Shown: positions 17,311-26,739, counted from the first letter of the stretch. The stretch is 64,000 nt of DNA from Williamsia deligens (GCF_024171765.1 NZ_JAMTCI010000001.1:2280796-2344795); one strand, 5' to 3'. Notes: generated from the sequence alone by a model not told the origin. Numbers and translations: made by a program.

Positions 17311-18510
17311 GTGGGGGACGATGGTGTCGGCAGGGGTGTGACGGTAGTGGCAAAGGGCAACAACGCTCCCGATTCCCGCACCGCGAAGGTGATCCAGCTG
17401 TACGCGTCCCCGCCGTCGTCGGCCTCGCCGTCGGATGCGGGTCGTCGTCGGCATCCCTCCCAGCAGCGATCCGAGCCGGTACAACCCCGGCGGATGGCGC
17501 CTCGTCCTGTCCCGCGTGTCAGCGATCTCGGTCACCCCAACACCGACGGCTTCGACGAGACGGCGGACATCACCCCCATCAACGCCGACGTGGCGCCCCG
17601 GATCGACGAGTCCGGGCTCCCCGTCCAGCGCACCGGCAGCCCGCTGTTCAGCCTCGGCGGCATCCGGTCGGCCGTCGCGGACACGGTGGTGACGAGTGCG
17701 GGATACCTGCGTGAGCGACTGACCGGCGACTACGAGATCGACGACTTCGGCTTCGACCGCCACTTCACCGAGAACGTCTTCCTCCCCGCGATGCGGGTCC
17801 TCTTCGACAAGTGGTTCCGCGTCGAGGTCACCGGTGTCGAGAACCTCCCCACCGAGGGCGGTGCGCTCCTCGTCTCCAACCATGCGGGCAGCATCCCCGT
17901 CGACGCGCTGATGCTGTCGGTGGCCGTCCACGACCACCACCCGCGGCAGCGCTTCCTGCGGATGCTCGCCGCCGACCTCGCGCTCGAGTCGCCGTTCATC
18001 GGTGCGCTCTCGCGGCGTACCGGGTCGACGCTGGCGTGCACCGCGGACGCCGAGCGGCTGCTGCGGTCGGGCGAGCTGACCGCGGTCTGGCCGGAGGGCT
18101 TCAAGGGCGTCGGCAAGCTCTACCGAGACCGGTACAAGCTGCAGCGGTTCGGCCGCGGCGGCTTCGTGACCACCGCGTTGCGCACTGCCGTGCCGATCAT
18201 CCCGGTGTCGATCGTCGGGTCGGAGGAGATCTACCCGATGCTCAGCGACCTCAAGCCGCTCGCGCGGGTGCTGGGGCTGCCGTACATCCCGGTGACCCCG
18301 ACGTTCCCGCTGCTCGGCCCGCTGGGTCTGGTCCCGCTGCCCGCCAAGTGGCACATCCACTTCGGCAAGCCCATCGAGACCAACCGCTACGACGAGCAGG
18401 CGGCCGAGGACCCCATGGTCGTCTTCGATCTCACCGACCATGTGCGCGAGGAGATCCAGCAGACCCTCTACCGCATGCTCAGCCGCCGCGGATCCGTCTA
18501 CTTCGGCTGA
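17311..18510 (+). CDS. PlsC-type lysophospholipid acyltransferase (Rv0502-like)
   Basis: Residues about 1-110 of 399 are disordered. The LPLAT domain (about 150-395) has the acceptor motif NHAGSIPVD, the variant H-x6-D spacing of the diacylglycerol/monoacyl acyltransferase-like subgroup, and VWPEGFKGVGK with the conserved EG. It transfers an acyl chain to a lipid acceptor at the inner face of the membrane; the exact lipid is unknown. I chose GTG 17311 because GGGGGAG (17297-17303) lies 7 bases upstream. GTG 17338 or 17347 are possible. It probably forms a unit with the SDR upstream. Confidence 0.87.
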   Translation: MGDDGVGRGVTVVAKGNNAPDSRTAKVIQLYASPPSSASPSDAGRRRHPSQQRSEPVQPRRMAPRPVPRVSDLGHPNTDGFDETADITPINADVAPRIDESGLPVQRTGSPLFSLGGIRSAVADTVVTSAGYLRERLTGDYEIDDFGFDRHFTENVFLPAMRVLFDKWFRVEVTGVENLPTEGGALLVSNHAGSIPVDALMLSVAVHDHHPRQRFLRMLAADLALESPFIGALSRRTGSTLACTADAERLLRSGELTAVWPEGFKGVGKLYRDRYKLQRFGRGGFVTTALRTAVPIIPVSIVGSEEIYPMLSDLKPLARVLGLPYIPVTPTFPLLGPLGLVPLPAKWHIHFGKPIETNRYDEQAAEDPMVVFDLTDHVREEIQQTLYRMLSRRGSVYFG

Positions 18511-18535
18511 TCCGCTCCACAGACCACACCGCTGC

Positions 18536-18589
18536 GCACCGGCGTGTGCACTGTGCCCGCGCCGCGGCTCATCCGTGTCGGTTGTGGCG
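18536..18589 (+). repeat. Direct repeat copy A flanking the DUF559 gene
   Basis: This 54-base segment matches 19466-19519 without gaps at about 43 of 54 positions, both on the plus strand. It overlaps the 3' end and stop of the DUF559 gene. A core GTGCACTGTGC is followed by a shared GGTTGTGG end. Confidence 0.7.
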
Positions 18590-19393
18590 CGGTCTGCGAT
18601 GACGTCGCTGCCGGACCATCTCGAGGATGAGCTGTTCGGTCGGCCCCCACAGATCGACGACGTCCGCGTACGTGAGTCGCAGGGTGATGTAGCCGAGGCG
18701 AGCGGCCTCCCGGTCGCGTCGGCGGTCCTCGGTGTACCTCTCGATCCCCGAGTGGTAGCGCTCGCCGTCGGTCTCGATGATCAGCCTCTCGCCGACGACG
18801 AGATCCACGCGACCGACACCGGGGATGGTCACCTGTGTCCGGACCGGGATGTTCCGAGCGCGCAGCCGCAGACGCACCATGCTCTCGGTCCCCGACTGCG
18901 CCTCGCCGTCACACCGGTCGAGCAGCGCACGTACGGACACAGGGGTGTCCCGGAGGATCGCGGCGAGGTCGTCGAGGGTGAAGTGGCCGCCGTTCAGGAT
19001 CGAGTCGCACACCACGACGAGCCCCTCGGCGTCGAGGCATCGCGCCGCGTGTCGCAGCGCGATGGGGATCTCGTCGACCGGGCCGGTCACCGACTCGGGC
19101 CTGCCGTGTTGCGAACAGAACCGTCCGGTGCGGTCGCGGCTCGCGTTCGCCCGGGCATGGACGTCGTCCGAGCACCCGGGCACCCAGATCCCTCGGAACC
19201 GCAGCGCCGACACGCAACTCAGCACCCCGCCGCGCGTCACGGCGTCGACGACGCGGCTGTCCGCGTCGGACCTGGCGTACCAACCGCGGCGGAGCCGTAG
19301 GAGTGTCTCGTCGGCCAGTGCCTGTCGCACACTGGCCTGGGTCTCGCCCCGCGCGCGCAGTTCGTCCCAGGTCAGCACCCCCGTGTCTCGCAT
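18569..19393 (-). CDS. AbiEi-like winged helix plus DUF559 (Vsr-like nuclease fold) protein
   Basis: The N-terminal 60 or so residues of this 274-residue protein (LTWDELRARGETQASVRQALADETLLRLRRGWYARSD) match the winged helix of type IV toxin-antitoxin AbiEi-like proteins. The C-terminal 100 residues match DUF559, a PD-(D/E)xK/Vsr-like fold: GTESMVRLRLRARNIP, then VGRVDLVVGERLIIETDGERYH. The usual Lys of the motif is replaced by Asp (ETDG). This family is common and variable in actinobacterial genomes and its role is not established. No partner toxin gene lies beside it. Imperfect direct repeats flank it, which suggests insertion or loss of a neighbouring paralogue. Confidence 0.85.
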   Translation of the reverse strand: MRDTGVLTWDELRARGETQASVRQALADETLLRLRRGWYARSDADSRVVDAVTRGGVLSCVSALRFRGIWVPGCSDDVHARANASRDRTGRFCSQHGRPESVTGPVDEIPIALRHAARCLDAEGLVVVCDSILNGGHFTLDDLAAILRDTPVSVRALLDRCDGEAQSGTESMVRLRLRARNIPVRTQVTIPGVGRVDLVVGERLIIETDGERYHSGIERYTEDRRRDREAARLGYITLRLTYADVVDLWGPTEQLILEMVRQRRHRRPRHNRHG

Positions 19394-19465
19394 GGCGACA
19401 GCATCCGGTCACGGCGCGACATCTCTGCGGTCGCGGGCGGGGTTGTCCCCAGGCAGCACCGATGG

Positions 19466-19519
19466 GCACCGACCTGTGCACAGTGCACGCGCCGAGGCCT
19501 GTCGGTGACGGTTGTGGAG
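19466..19519 (+). repeat. Direct repeat copy B flanking the DUF559 gene
   Basis: This is the second copy of the 54-base repeat, in the 146-base gap between the DUF559 start and the HAD stop. Similarity continues more weakly about 15 bases upstream of both copies. Confidence 0.7.
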
Positions 19520-19539
19520 CTACGCGGGGTGCACGGCGA

Positions 19540-20598
19540 TCAGTCGCGGAAACGACGGGCCGCGGCGACGGCACCGCCGCCGGCGGCGCCGAGCAGCACC
19601 GCGGTCGGGAGGCCGATCTTGGCCGCCTTGCGGGCGGTGCGGTAGTCGCGGATCTCCCAGCCGCGGACGCGGGCCACGTCACGCAGGTCGGCGTCGGGGT
19701 TGATCGCGACGGCGGTGCCGCACAGCGACAGCATCGGGACGTCGTTGTGGGAGTCGGAGTACGCGGTGCAGCGCTTGAGGTTCAGGCCCTCCCGGATGGC
19801 GAGGCTGCGCACCGCGTGCGCCTTGCCCAGGCCGTGCAGGATGTCGCCGACGAGCCGCCCGGTGAACTTCCCGTCGACGCTCTCGGCGACGGTCCCGAGT
19901 GCACCGGTGAGACCGAGGCGGTCGGCGATGGTCTGCGCGAGTTCGACGGGCGTGGCGGTCACCAGCCACACCTGCTGGCCCGCGTCGAGGTGCATCTGCG
20001 CCAGCGTGCGGGTGCCCGGCCAGATCTTGTCCGCGATGACCTCGTCGAAGATCTCCTCGCCGAGACGCACCAGTTCCTCGGTCGACCGGCCGGCGATGAA
20101 GCTCAACGCCTTCTCCCGACCGGACGCGACGTCGTCGGCGTTCTCGCGGCCACTGATCCGGAATTTCGCCTGGGCCCAGGCGAACTCGGCCATGTCGCGG
20201 TAGGAGAAGTAGTCCCGGGCGGCGAGCCCACGGGCGAAGTGGACGATCGACGCGCCCTGGACCAGCGTGTTGTCGACGTCGAAGAAGGCGGCGGCGGTGA
20301 GGTCCGGCGGGACGTCGGTCGGGACGCCGGGCTCGTCGTCGAGGTGATCACCGTCGGCGCGGCCGCGCTCCTGCAGCGTGGCGTAGGCGGCCTGTGCACT
20401 CGCCTCACCGGCGAGGGAATGACGCAGTTCCGCGGCGGACTGCCGGAAGCGTCCGACGCGGCCGGACTGCGCCGACTTCACGGCGCGCGAAGAGATCCAG
20501 TTGCTGACGGTGCCGCCGACGTCGCGGTCGTCGTCGGGCCGACCGGGATCGGCCGCCGAGGACCGGTCCGGATCGGTGTCGCCGGGCGTGTCGCTCAC
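19540..20598 (-). CDS. HAD-IB family phosphatase, SerB1-like
   Basis: This 352-residue HAD superfamily hydrolase corresponds to Rv0505c (annotated serB1). Motif I is [13 protein letters not shown] with both Asp residues, motif II is VTATPVE, motif III Lys lies in GKAHAVR, and motif IV is [11 protein letters not shown]. The first 85 residues are disordered. A short hydrophobic stretch near the C-terminus ([20 protein letters not shown]) may anchor it to the membrane. Start GTG 20598 has AGGAGG at 20607-20612. Phosphoserine phosphatase activity is possible, but related proteins use lipid or sugar phosphates, so I give no symbol. Confidence 0.88.
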   Translation of the reverse strand: MSDTPGDTDPDRSSAADPGRPDDDRDVGGTVSNWISSRAVKSAQSGRVGRFRQSAAELRHSLAGEASAQAAYATLQERGRADGDHLDDEPGVPTDVPPDLTAAAFFDVDNTLVQGASIVHFARGLAARDYFSYRDMAEFAWAQAKFRISGRENADDVASGREKALSFIAGRSTEELVRLGEEIFDEVIADKIWPGTRTLAQMHLDAGQQVWLVTATPVELAQTIADRLGLTGALGTVAESVDGKFTGRLVGDILHGLGKAHAVRSLAIREGLNLKRCTAYSDSHNDVPMLSLCGTAVAINPDADLRDVARVRGWEIRDYRTARKAAKIGLPTAVLLGAAGGGAVAAARRFRD

Positions 20599-20697
20599 CG
20601 GGTTCGCCTCCTGCTGTGCGGGGTTCCCACAGTAGTCGTCGGCCGCGACAGCGCCCGGGCCGCCGTGCGGTCTCGGGCCGGTGGGATGATCGAAGCC

Positions 20698-20943
20698 ATG
20701 GTCGTCACGCTGCTCACCCGCGCCGGCTGTTCGGCCTGCGCGCGCGCCCAGGCCGAGCTCACGCCGATCTGCGACGAGTTCGGCGTCGCGGTCGAGGTGG
20801 TCGACGTCGACGCCGCCGCAGCACACGACCCCGAACTGCGGATGGAGTTCGGCGACCGTCTGCCCGTCGTCCTGCTCGACGGTGAGGAGCACGGGTACGG
20901 CGAGGTCGACGAGGCGCGACTGCGCGCCGACCTGGCCCGGTGA
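20698..20943 (+). CDS. Glutaredoxin-like thioredoxin-fold protein (Rv0508-like)
   Basis: This 81-residue thioredoxin-fold protein has the redox pair CSAC in [17 protein letters not shown], the cis-Pro loop RLPVVLLDG and the usual beta-alpha-beta ends. It sits immediately before the rex/hem genes as Rv0508 precedes hemA. Start is ATG 20698; an ATG 12 bases upstream is possible. It may be a thiol reductant for heme enzymes or a general redoxin, and there is no direct evidence. It is divergent from the HAD gene. Confidence 0.87.
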   Translation: MVVTLLTRAGCSACARAQAELTPICDEFGVAVEVVDVDAAAAHDPELRMEFGDRLPVVLLDGEEHGYGEVDEARLRADLAR

Positions 20944-20961
20944 GGCCCCCGTCGACCGCTT

Positions 20962-20979
20962 TTGTGAACGTGTTCACAA
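20962..20979. promoter_or_regulatory. Rex operator (ROP) upstream of rex-hemACDB
   Basis: TTGTGAACGTGTTCACAA matches the Rex consensus TTGTGAA-N4-TTCACAA at every defined position. It overlaps the -35 region of the rex promoter, so Rex should repress its own operon when NADH is low and release it when NADH/NAD+ rises. Confidence 0.95.
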
Positions 20980-20983
20980 GCGG

Positions 20984-20989
20984 TATACC
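20984..20989 (+). promoter_or_regulatory. rex operon promoter (-10 TATACC)
   Basis: TATACC lies 16 bases after TTGTGA (20962-20967), which can act as -35. The predicted transcript start near 20996 gives a leader of about 50 bases that includes the AGGGAGG ribosome site of rex. Confidence 0.65.
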
Positions 20990-21049
20990 GTGGACCCCCG
21001 TATGTCCCGACCGGCCCCGCACCGCGTCGGCAGCGACAGGGAGGTGGCG

Positions 21050-21787
21050 ATGACGCGAGGCCCGGATCCGTCCGCCGCGCACATCCCGTCGGCGTCCGTC
21101 GCCCGACTGGCCGTGTACCTGCACGTCCTGCGCGCACTGAGCGAGAACGGCGTCGTCGTGACTTCCAGCGGACAGCTCGCGACAGCCGCGGGCGTGAACC
21201 CCGCGATCCTGCGCAAGGACCTCTCCCACGTCGGCGCGAACGGTGTGCGCGGTGTCGGATACGACGTCGCTCGGCTCATCGCCCGCATCTCCCGCGCCCT
21301 GCGCACCTCCGACACCCACAACGTCGCCCTGGCCGGGGCCGGTCTCCTCGGTCGCGCGCTCGTCGCCCACACCGGTTTCGGACGGGGCTTCCGCGTCGTT
21401 GCGATGTTCGACACTGACCCGGCCGTGGTGGGTACCGGATTCCGGTCGGACACCGTTGACATCACCGTGGCACCGATGACGGAACTGGCGCACCAGTGCG
21501 CCGAGCGCGAGGTGGACGTGGCGGTCATCGCCACCCCGGACACCATCGCCCAGACGACCTGCGACGCGTTCGTGCGCGCCGGGGTCCGACAGATCCTCAA
21601 CGTCAGCACCGTGACCCTGCGGACGCCGCCGAGCGTGCACGTCCGCCCGGTGGACCTGGCGTTGGAACTCCAGGTGCTCTCGTTCAACGCCTCGCAGGAC
21701 GTGGACCCGGCGGAGATGCCCGCCCCGGACGCGACCGCGAGCCGGATCGACTCCCGCGATGACTGCGGGGAGAAGGTGACAGTGTGA
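21050..21787 (+). CDS. rex: Redox-sensing transcriptional repressor Rex
   Basis: This 245-residue Rex senses the NADH/NAD+ ratio and represses respiratory and heme genes. The N-terminal winged helix has [24 protein letters not shown] (recognition helix) and GVRGVGYDV. The Rossmann domain starts with [15 protein letters not shown], with FDTDPAVVG for the adenine ribose. I chose ATG 21050 because AGGGAGG (21038-21044) sits 5 bases upstream. An in-frame ATG at 21002 would add 16 residues. The stop overlaps hemA (GTGA). Mycobacteria lack rex at this place; Streptomyces has a rex-hemACD operon with the same logic. Confidence 0.96.
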   Translation: MTRGPDPSAAHIPSASVARLAVYLHVLRALSENGVVVTSSGQLATAAGVNPAILRKDLSHVGANGVRGVGYDVARLIARISRALRTSDTHNVALAGAGLLGRALVAHTGFGRGFRVVAMFDTDPAVVGTGFRSDTVDITVAPMTELAHQCAEREVDVAVIATPDTIAQTTCDAFVRAGVRQILNVSTVTLRTPPSVHVRPVDLALELQVLSFNASQDVDPAEMPAPDATASRIDSRDDCGEKVTV

Positions 21788-23160
21788 GCGTCTTCTTGTT
21801 CGGGGTGTCGCATCGCAGCGCGCCCGTGCCGGTGCTGGAGCGGTTGGCCGTCGCAGACGGTGACCGACCCAAGCTGGTCGATGCCCTGCTGCGGGTCCCG
21901 CAGATCTCCGAGGCCATGGTCGTCTCGACCTGCAACCGCGTCGAGGTGTACGCGGTCGTCGACGCCTTCCACCCCGCCCTCGAGGCGGTCGGTGACGTCC
22001 TCGGGGAGCACGCGGGGATGTCGGTGACGGAGATGACCCGCCACGCATACGTCCGGTACTCCGAGGCCGCCGTCGAGCACCTTTTCACCGTCGCCGCCGG
22101 GCTCGACTCGATGGTCGTCGGCGAGCAGCAGATCCTCGGTCAGATCCGCGCCGCCTACGCCAGCGCCGACGAGCACTCGTCGGCCGGTCGGGTATTGCAC
22201 GAGCTCGCCCAACAGGCCCTGCGCGTGGGCAAGCGTGTCCACAGTGAGACCGGCATCGACCGCGCCGGTGCGTCCGTCGTGTCGGTCGCCGTCGACCGTG
22301 CCCGCGAGCTCCTCGCCCGCGACGGCGGCGCATCGCTGGACTCCGCGGTCGTCTTCGGCGCCGGTGCCATGGGTGGTCTCGCCGCCGCGCATCTTGCCCG
22401 TGACGGCGTCACCGACCTCACGCTGGTCAACCGCACCGCCGAGAAGGCCCAGCACCTGGCCGAGACCGTGCGCACCCACCACGGTGTGGCCGCCCGCGCG
22501 GTGGACCTCGCCGATCTGGCTGACGCTGTCGCCGACGCCGACCTCCTCGTCAGCTGCACCGGCACCGTCGGCTCCGTGGTGAGCGTCGGCGAGATCCACT
22601 CCGCGCTCGCCCGTCGTACCCGCAGGTCGCCCCTGGTGATCTGCGATCTCGGACTGCCGCGCAACGTCGACCCCGCCGCCGCGCGTCTGCCCGGCGTCCA
22701 CATCGTCGACATCGAGAGCCTGCGCGGCACCCCGGCGACGCAGGCCGCGACCGCCGACGCCACCGCGGCCAAGGACATCGTCGCCGGCGAGCTGGCCGAC
22801 TACCTCGCCCACCAGCGACAGGCCGAGGTGACACCCACGGTCACGGCGCTGCGTCAGCGCGCGGCGGAGATGGTCGAGGCGGAGATCCTGCGCCTCGAGA
22901 CGCGCCTGCCGGGCCTCGACGAGCCGCAGCGCGACGAGGTCGCCAAGGCGGTCCGCCGCGTCGTCGACAAGCTGCTGCACGCCCCGACGGTGCGCGTGAA
23001 GCAGCTGGCCTCCACCCCCAACGGCGACCACTACGCCGAGGCGCTGCGCGAGCTGTTCGAGCTGACGCCGGGTGCGGCCGAGTCGGTCTCGGCGCCCGAG
23101 ACGGGCCTCGCCGTCGACGAGGCGGCCCCCGCGGGTGACGTCGTGCGGGGAGCCCGGTGA
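21784..23160 (+). CDS. hemA: Glutamyl-tRNA reductase
   Basis: HemA reduces Glu-tRNA(Glu) to glutamate-1-semialdehyde, the first step of C5-pathway heme synthesis. In the 458-residue protein the N-terminal catalytic domain has [17 protein letters not shown] and the active Cys C50 in STCNRVEVY, followed by [13 protein letters not shown]. The NADPH domain has [16 protein letters not shown], and a C-terminal dimer helix follows (ELFELTPG). It starts with GTG overlapping the rex stop, so translation is coupled and Rex controls entry into heme synthesis. Confidence 0.98.
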   Translation: MSVFLFGVSHRSAPVPVLERLAVADGDRPKLVDALLRVPQISEAMVVSTCNRVEVYAVVDAFHPALEAVGDVLGEHAGMSVTEMTRHAYVRYSEAAVEHLFTVAAGLDSMVVGEQQILGQIRAAYASADEHSSAGRVLHELAQQALRVGKRVHSETGIDRAGASVVSVAVDRARELLARDGGASLDSAVVFGAGAMGGLAAAHLARDGVTDLTLVNRTAEKAQHLAETVRTHHGVAARAVDLADLADAVADADLLVSCTGTVGSVVSVGEIHSALARRTRRSPLVICDLGLPRNVDPAAARLPGVHIVDIESLRGTPATQAATADATAAKDIVAGELADYLAHQRQAEVTPTVTALRQRAAEMVEAEILRLETRLPGLDEPQRDEVAKAVRRVVDKLLHAPTVRVKQLASTPNGDHYAEALRELFELTPGAAESVSAPETGLAVDEAAPAGDVVRGAR

Positions 23161-24092
23161 CCGCCGGACCCATCCGGATCGGCACGCGCGGCTCGTTGTT
23201 GGCGCGCACCCAGTCCGGTGACGTGCGCGAGGCCCTCGTCGCCGCCGGCCACGACGCCGAGCTGGTCATCATCACGACCGCCGGCGACCTGTCGGCCGAG
23301 CCCGTCGAGAAGATCGGCGTGGGTGTGTTCACCACCGCCATCCGGACCGCACTGCACGCCGGTGAGATCGACGTGGCCGTGCACTCCTACAAGGACCTGC
23401 CCACCGCGCCCGAGGACGGACTGACGATCGCGGCGGTGCCGCCCCGCGCCGACACCCGTGACGCCCTCGTCGCCGCCGGTGGGCGCGTGCTCGGCGAACT
23501 GCCGCCCGGGTCCACCGTGGGCACGTCGGCCCCGCGGAGGGTCGCGCAGCTTAACGCACTGGGTCTGGGTTTGGAAATCCGCCCCCTACGAGGCAACCTG
23601 GACACTCGGTTGGGCAAAGTCTCCGGCGGTGAACTCGACGCCGTGGTGGTGGCCCGAGCCGGGTTGGTCCGCATCGGTCGCGAAGACGAGGTGACCGAGG
23701 CGTTCGACCCGGTCGTGCTGCTTCCCGCGCCTGCTCAGGGCGCGCTCGCGGTCGAGTGCCGCTCCGACGATGCCGAACTGGTGAGTATCCTCGCCGAACT
23801 CGACGACGCCCCATCACGGGCGACGGTCGACGCGGAGCGGTCGGTGCTGGCGGCCCTGGAGGCCGGATGCACCGCGCCGGTCGGCGCGATCGCCGAGGTG
23901 GTGGAGTCGCTCGACGACGACGGGCGCGTCGTCCTCGAGCTGTCGCTGCGGGCGGGCGTGGCCGCGCTGGACGGATCCGACGAGATCCGCGCCTCCGTGG
24001 TCGGGCCGGTCGCACGCGCAGCCGAACTCGGCCGGGAACTCGCCGCAGAACTACTGGATCGTGGGGCCGCAGAGGTCATGCGCGACCGGTAG
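23157..24092 (+). CDS. hemC: Porphobilinogen deaminase (hydroxymethylbilane synthase)
   Basis: HemC polymerises four porphobilinogens to hydroxymethylbilane. The 311-residue protein has [61 protein letters not shown] and the dipyrromethane cofactor Cys C238 in [11 protein letters not shown]. It starts with GTG overlapping the hemA stop. A patch of about 100 bases (23547-23650) uses codons rare elsewhere here (CTT, TTG, CTA, CGA, AAA, ACT) while encoding the most conserved motif. Confidence 0.98.
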   Translation: MTAGPIRIGTRGSLLARTQSGDVREALVAAGHDAELVIITTAGDLSAEPVEKIGVGVFTTAIRTALHAGEIDVAVHSYKDLPTAPEDGLTIAAVPPRADTRDALVAAGGRVLGELPPGSTVGTSAPRRVAQLNALGLGLEIRPLRGNLDTRLGKVSGGELDAVVVARAGLVRIGREDEVTEAFDPVVLLPAPAQGALAVECRSDDAELVSILAELDDAPSRATVDAERSVLAALEAGCTAPVGAIAEVVESLDDDGRVVLELSLRAGVAALDGSDEIRASVVGPVARAAELGRELAAELLDRGAAEVMRDR

Positions 24093-24134
24093 CCACCTCG
24101 GACGACCCTCACGGGTCAGGAGAGTGCTAAACGC

Positions 24135-25742
24135 ATGAGCCGTACGAAGAAGGCAAGCCCCGGTCGCATCCTGTTCGTCGGGTCGGGTCCGGGGAACCCT
24201 GCGCTGCTGACCGTCCGGGCGCGCGACGCCATCGCCGGCGCCACCACCGTCTTTGTCGACCCCGACGTGCCGGCCGGTGTCCTCGACATCGTGGGTGCCG
24301 ACGCTCTCGCCGACGAGACCCCTGCCGAGGCCGAGGCGACCGCCGAGGCCACCGAGGGCGACGAGTCCACCCGGGTGCGTCCCGCGCTGGGCGACCCGAG
24401 TGAGGTCGCCAAGACCCTCCTCGCCGCGGCCAAGGCCGGCGAGGACGTCGTCCGCCTCGTCGCAGGCGACCCGCTGACCACCGACTCCGTGCTCACCGAG
24501 GTGTCCGCCGTCGCACGCACCTCGGTCCCGTTCGAGGTCATCCCGGGCCTGCCCGCCGCCGCGGCCGTCCCGAGCTACGCCGGCATGCCGCTCGGGTCGG
24601 GCCACACCGAGGCCGACGTCCGCGGCGAGGTCGACTGGGCGGCGCTCGCCGCCGCCCCCGGCCCGCTGGTGCTGCACGCCGGTGCCGCGCACCTGGCCGA
24701 GGCGGCCAGCGCCCTCACCGAGCACGGACTCGCCCCGCAGACCCCCGTCGCGGTCACCGTCAACGGCACGACCTGCCAGCAGCGGACCATCGAGGCGACG
24801 CTGGCCACCCTCAACGACTCCGCCGCCGGCCTGCAGGGCCCGCTGGTGGTGACCGTCGGCAAGGTGGTCTCCCAGCGAGGCAAGCTCAACTGGTGGGAGT
24901 CGCGGGCGCTCTACGGCTGGACCGTCCTGGTGCCACGCACCAAGGACCAGGCCGGTGAGATGAGCGACCGTCTCGTCACCCACGGCGCCATCCCCATGGA
25001 GGTGCCGACCATCGCCGTCGAGCCGCCGCGCAGCCCCGCGCAGATGGAACGTGCGGTGAAGGGTCTCGTCGACGGCCGCTACCAGTGGGTCGTCTTCACC
25101 TCCACCAACGCGGTCCGCGCGGTGTGGGACAAGTTCGCCGAGTTCGGTCTCGACGCCCGTGCGTTCAGCGGCGTGAAGATCGCCTGCGTCGGTGAGGCGA
25201 CCGCCGCGAAGGTCCGTGCCTTCGGCATCAACCCCGAGCTCATCCCGTCCGGCGAGCAGTCGTCGCTCGGTCTGCTCGAGGACTTCCCGCCCTACGACGA
25301 CGTGTTCGACCCGGTGAACCGGATCCTGCTGCCGCGCGCCGACATCGCCACCGAGACCCTCTCGGAGGGCCTGCGCGACCGCGGCTGGGAGATCGACGAC
25401 GTCACCGCCTACCGCACGGTCCGCGCAGCACCGCCGCCGGCGACGACCCGCGAGATGATCAAGACCGGCGGGTTCGACGCGGTCTGCTTCACCTCGAGCT
25501 CGACCGTCCGCAACCTGGTCGGCATCGCGGGCAAGCCGCATGCCCGCACCATCGTGGCGTGCATCGGGCCCAAGACCGCCGAGACGGCGACGGAGTTCGG
25601 CCTCCGGGTCGACGTGCAGCCGGAGACGGCGTCTGTGCCCGACCTCGTCGACGCCCTCGCCGAGCACGCCGCCCGTCTGCGCGCCGAGGGTGCTCTGCCC
25701 CCGCCGCGGAAGAAGGCCCGCCGCACCTCGCGGTCGTCCTGA
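24135..25742 (+). CDS. hemD: HemD: uroporphyrinogen-III synthase fused to a methyltransferase-like domain
   Basis: The N-terminal half (about 1-250) of this 535-residue fusion resembles uroporphyrinogen-III methyltransferase (LFVGSGPGNPALLTVRARDAI, VVRLVAGDPL, VIPGLPAAAAVPSYAGMPLG). The C-terminal half (about 265-520) is uroporphyrinogen-III synthase, cyclising hydroxymethylbilane (VLVPRTKDQAGEMSDRL, VVFTSTNAVRAVWDKF, VCFTSSSTVRNLVG, CIGPKTAETATEFGL). The methyltransferase half lacks the usual GGDPFVFGRGGEE loop and has an acidic insert, so its catalysis is doubtful. The same architecture occurs in mycobacterial HemD (Rv0511). AGGAG lies at 24118-24122. Confidence 0.92.
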   Translation: MSRTKKASPGRILFVGSGPGNPALLTVRARDAIAGATTVFVDPDVPAGVLDIVGADALADETPAEAEATAEATEGDESTRVRPALGDPSEVAKTLLAAAKAGEDVVRLVAGDPLTTDSVLTEVSAVARTSVPFEVIPGLPAAAAVPSYAGMPLGSGHTEADVRGEVDWAALAAAPGPLVLHAGAAHLAEAASALTEHGLAPQTPVAVTVNGTTCQQRTIEATLATLNDSAAGLQGPLVVTVGKVVSQRGKLNWWESRALYGWTVLVPRTKDQAGEMSDRLVTHGAIPMEVPTIAVEPPRSPAQMERAVKGLVDGRYQWVVFTSTNAVRAVWDKFAEFGLDARAFSGVKIACVGEATAAKVRAFGINPELIPSGEQSSLGLLEDFPPYDDVFDPVNRILLPRADIATETLSEGLRDRGWEIDDVTAYRTVRAAPPPATTREMIKTGGFDAVCFTSSSTVRNLVGIAGKPHARTIVACIGPKTAETATEFGLRVDVQPETASVPDLVDALAEHAARLRAEGALPPPRKKARRTSRSS

Positions 25743-25746
25743 CACG

Positions 25747-26739
25747 GTGAGCGAGACCGGTCGCGGCAGCGACATCCGGCCGCGCCGGCTACGTACCTCG
25801 CCGGCGATGCGGCGGCTGGTCGCGCAGACGTCGGTGGAACCGCGGCACCTGGTGCTGCCGGTGTTCGTCGCCGACGGCATCGATGCTCCCCGACCGATCT
25901 CGTCGATGCCGGGCGTCGTCCAGCACACGCTGGACTCGCTGCGCGCCGCGGCCGACGAGGCTGTCGCTGCGGGCGTCGGCGGACTGATGCTGTTCGGTGT
26001 GCCGCGCCCCGAGGACAAGGACGCCACGGGATCCGGCGCCGACGACCCCGACGGCATCCTCAACCGCGCGCTGCGTGCGCTGCGGGACGACCTCGGCGAC
26101 TCGACGGTCGTCATGGCCGACACGTGCCTCGACGAGTTCACCGACCACGGCCACTGCGGCGTCCTCGACGACCACGGTCGCGTGGACAACGACGCGTCCG
26201 TCGAGCGCTACGTCTCGATGGCCGTCGCGCAGGCGCAGGCCGGGGCCCACCTGCTCGGCCCCAGCGGGATGATGGACGGCCAGGTCGGGGCCATCCGCGC
26301 CGGTCTCGACGACGCCGGCCTCCACGACACCGGCATCCTCGCCTACACGGCGAAGTACGCGTCGGCGTTCTACGGGCCGTTCCGCGAGGCGGTCGGGAGC
26401 ACTCTCCAGGGCGACCGTCGGACCTATCAGCAGGACACCGCGAACCGGGGCGAGGCGATGCGGGAACTGGAACTCGATCTCGCCGAGGGCGCCGACATCG
26501 TCATGGTCAAGCCGGCGATGAGCTACCTCGACATCGTCCGCGACGTCGCGAACGTCGTCGACGTGCCGGTCGCGGCGTATCAGATCTCAGGGGAGTACGC
26601 GATGATCACTGCCGCTGCCGAGCGGGGATGGATCGACCGTGACGCCGCGATCGTCGAGTCGGTGACGTCGATCCGCCGGGCGGGTGCGTCGATCGTCCTG
26701 ACCTACTGGGCGACCGAGCTCGCCACCCGTCTGCTCTAG
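25747..26739 (+). CDS. hemB: Delta-aminolevulinic acid dehydratase (porphobilinogen synthase)
   Basis: HemB condenses two 5-aminolevulinates to porphobilinogen. The TIM barrel (330 residues) has both Schiff-base Lys residues, K203 in YTAKYASAFYGPFR and K255 in VMVKPAMSYLD. ADTCLDEFTDHGHCGVL carries Cys/His ligands, and ISGEYAMI follows. It starts with GTG 25747, four bases after the hemD stop, so it is the last clear heme gene of the Rex-controlled operon. Confidence 0.97.
   Translation: MSETGRGSDIRPRRLRTSPAMRRLVAQTSVEPRHLVLPVFVADGIDAPRPISSMPGVVQHTLDSLRAAADEAVAAGVGGLMLFGVPRPEDKDATGSGADDPDGILNRALRALRDDLGDSTVVMADTCLDEFTDHGHCGVLDDHGRVDNDASVERYVSMAVAQAQAGAHLLGPSGMMDGQVGAIRAGLDDAGLHDTGILAYTAKYASAFYGPFREAVGSTLQGDRRTYQQDTANRGEAMRELELDLAEGADIVMVKPAMSYLDIVRDVANVVDVPVAAYQISGEYAMITAAAERGWIDRDAAIVESVTSIRRAGASIVLTYWATELATRLL

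Noticed and set aside
17311-18510. Acyltransferase judged inactive because the H-x4-D motif is absent
   Set aside because: The NHAGSIPVD spacing is the normal variant of a known LPLAT subgroup, and the EG motif is present.
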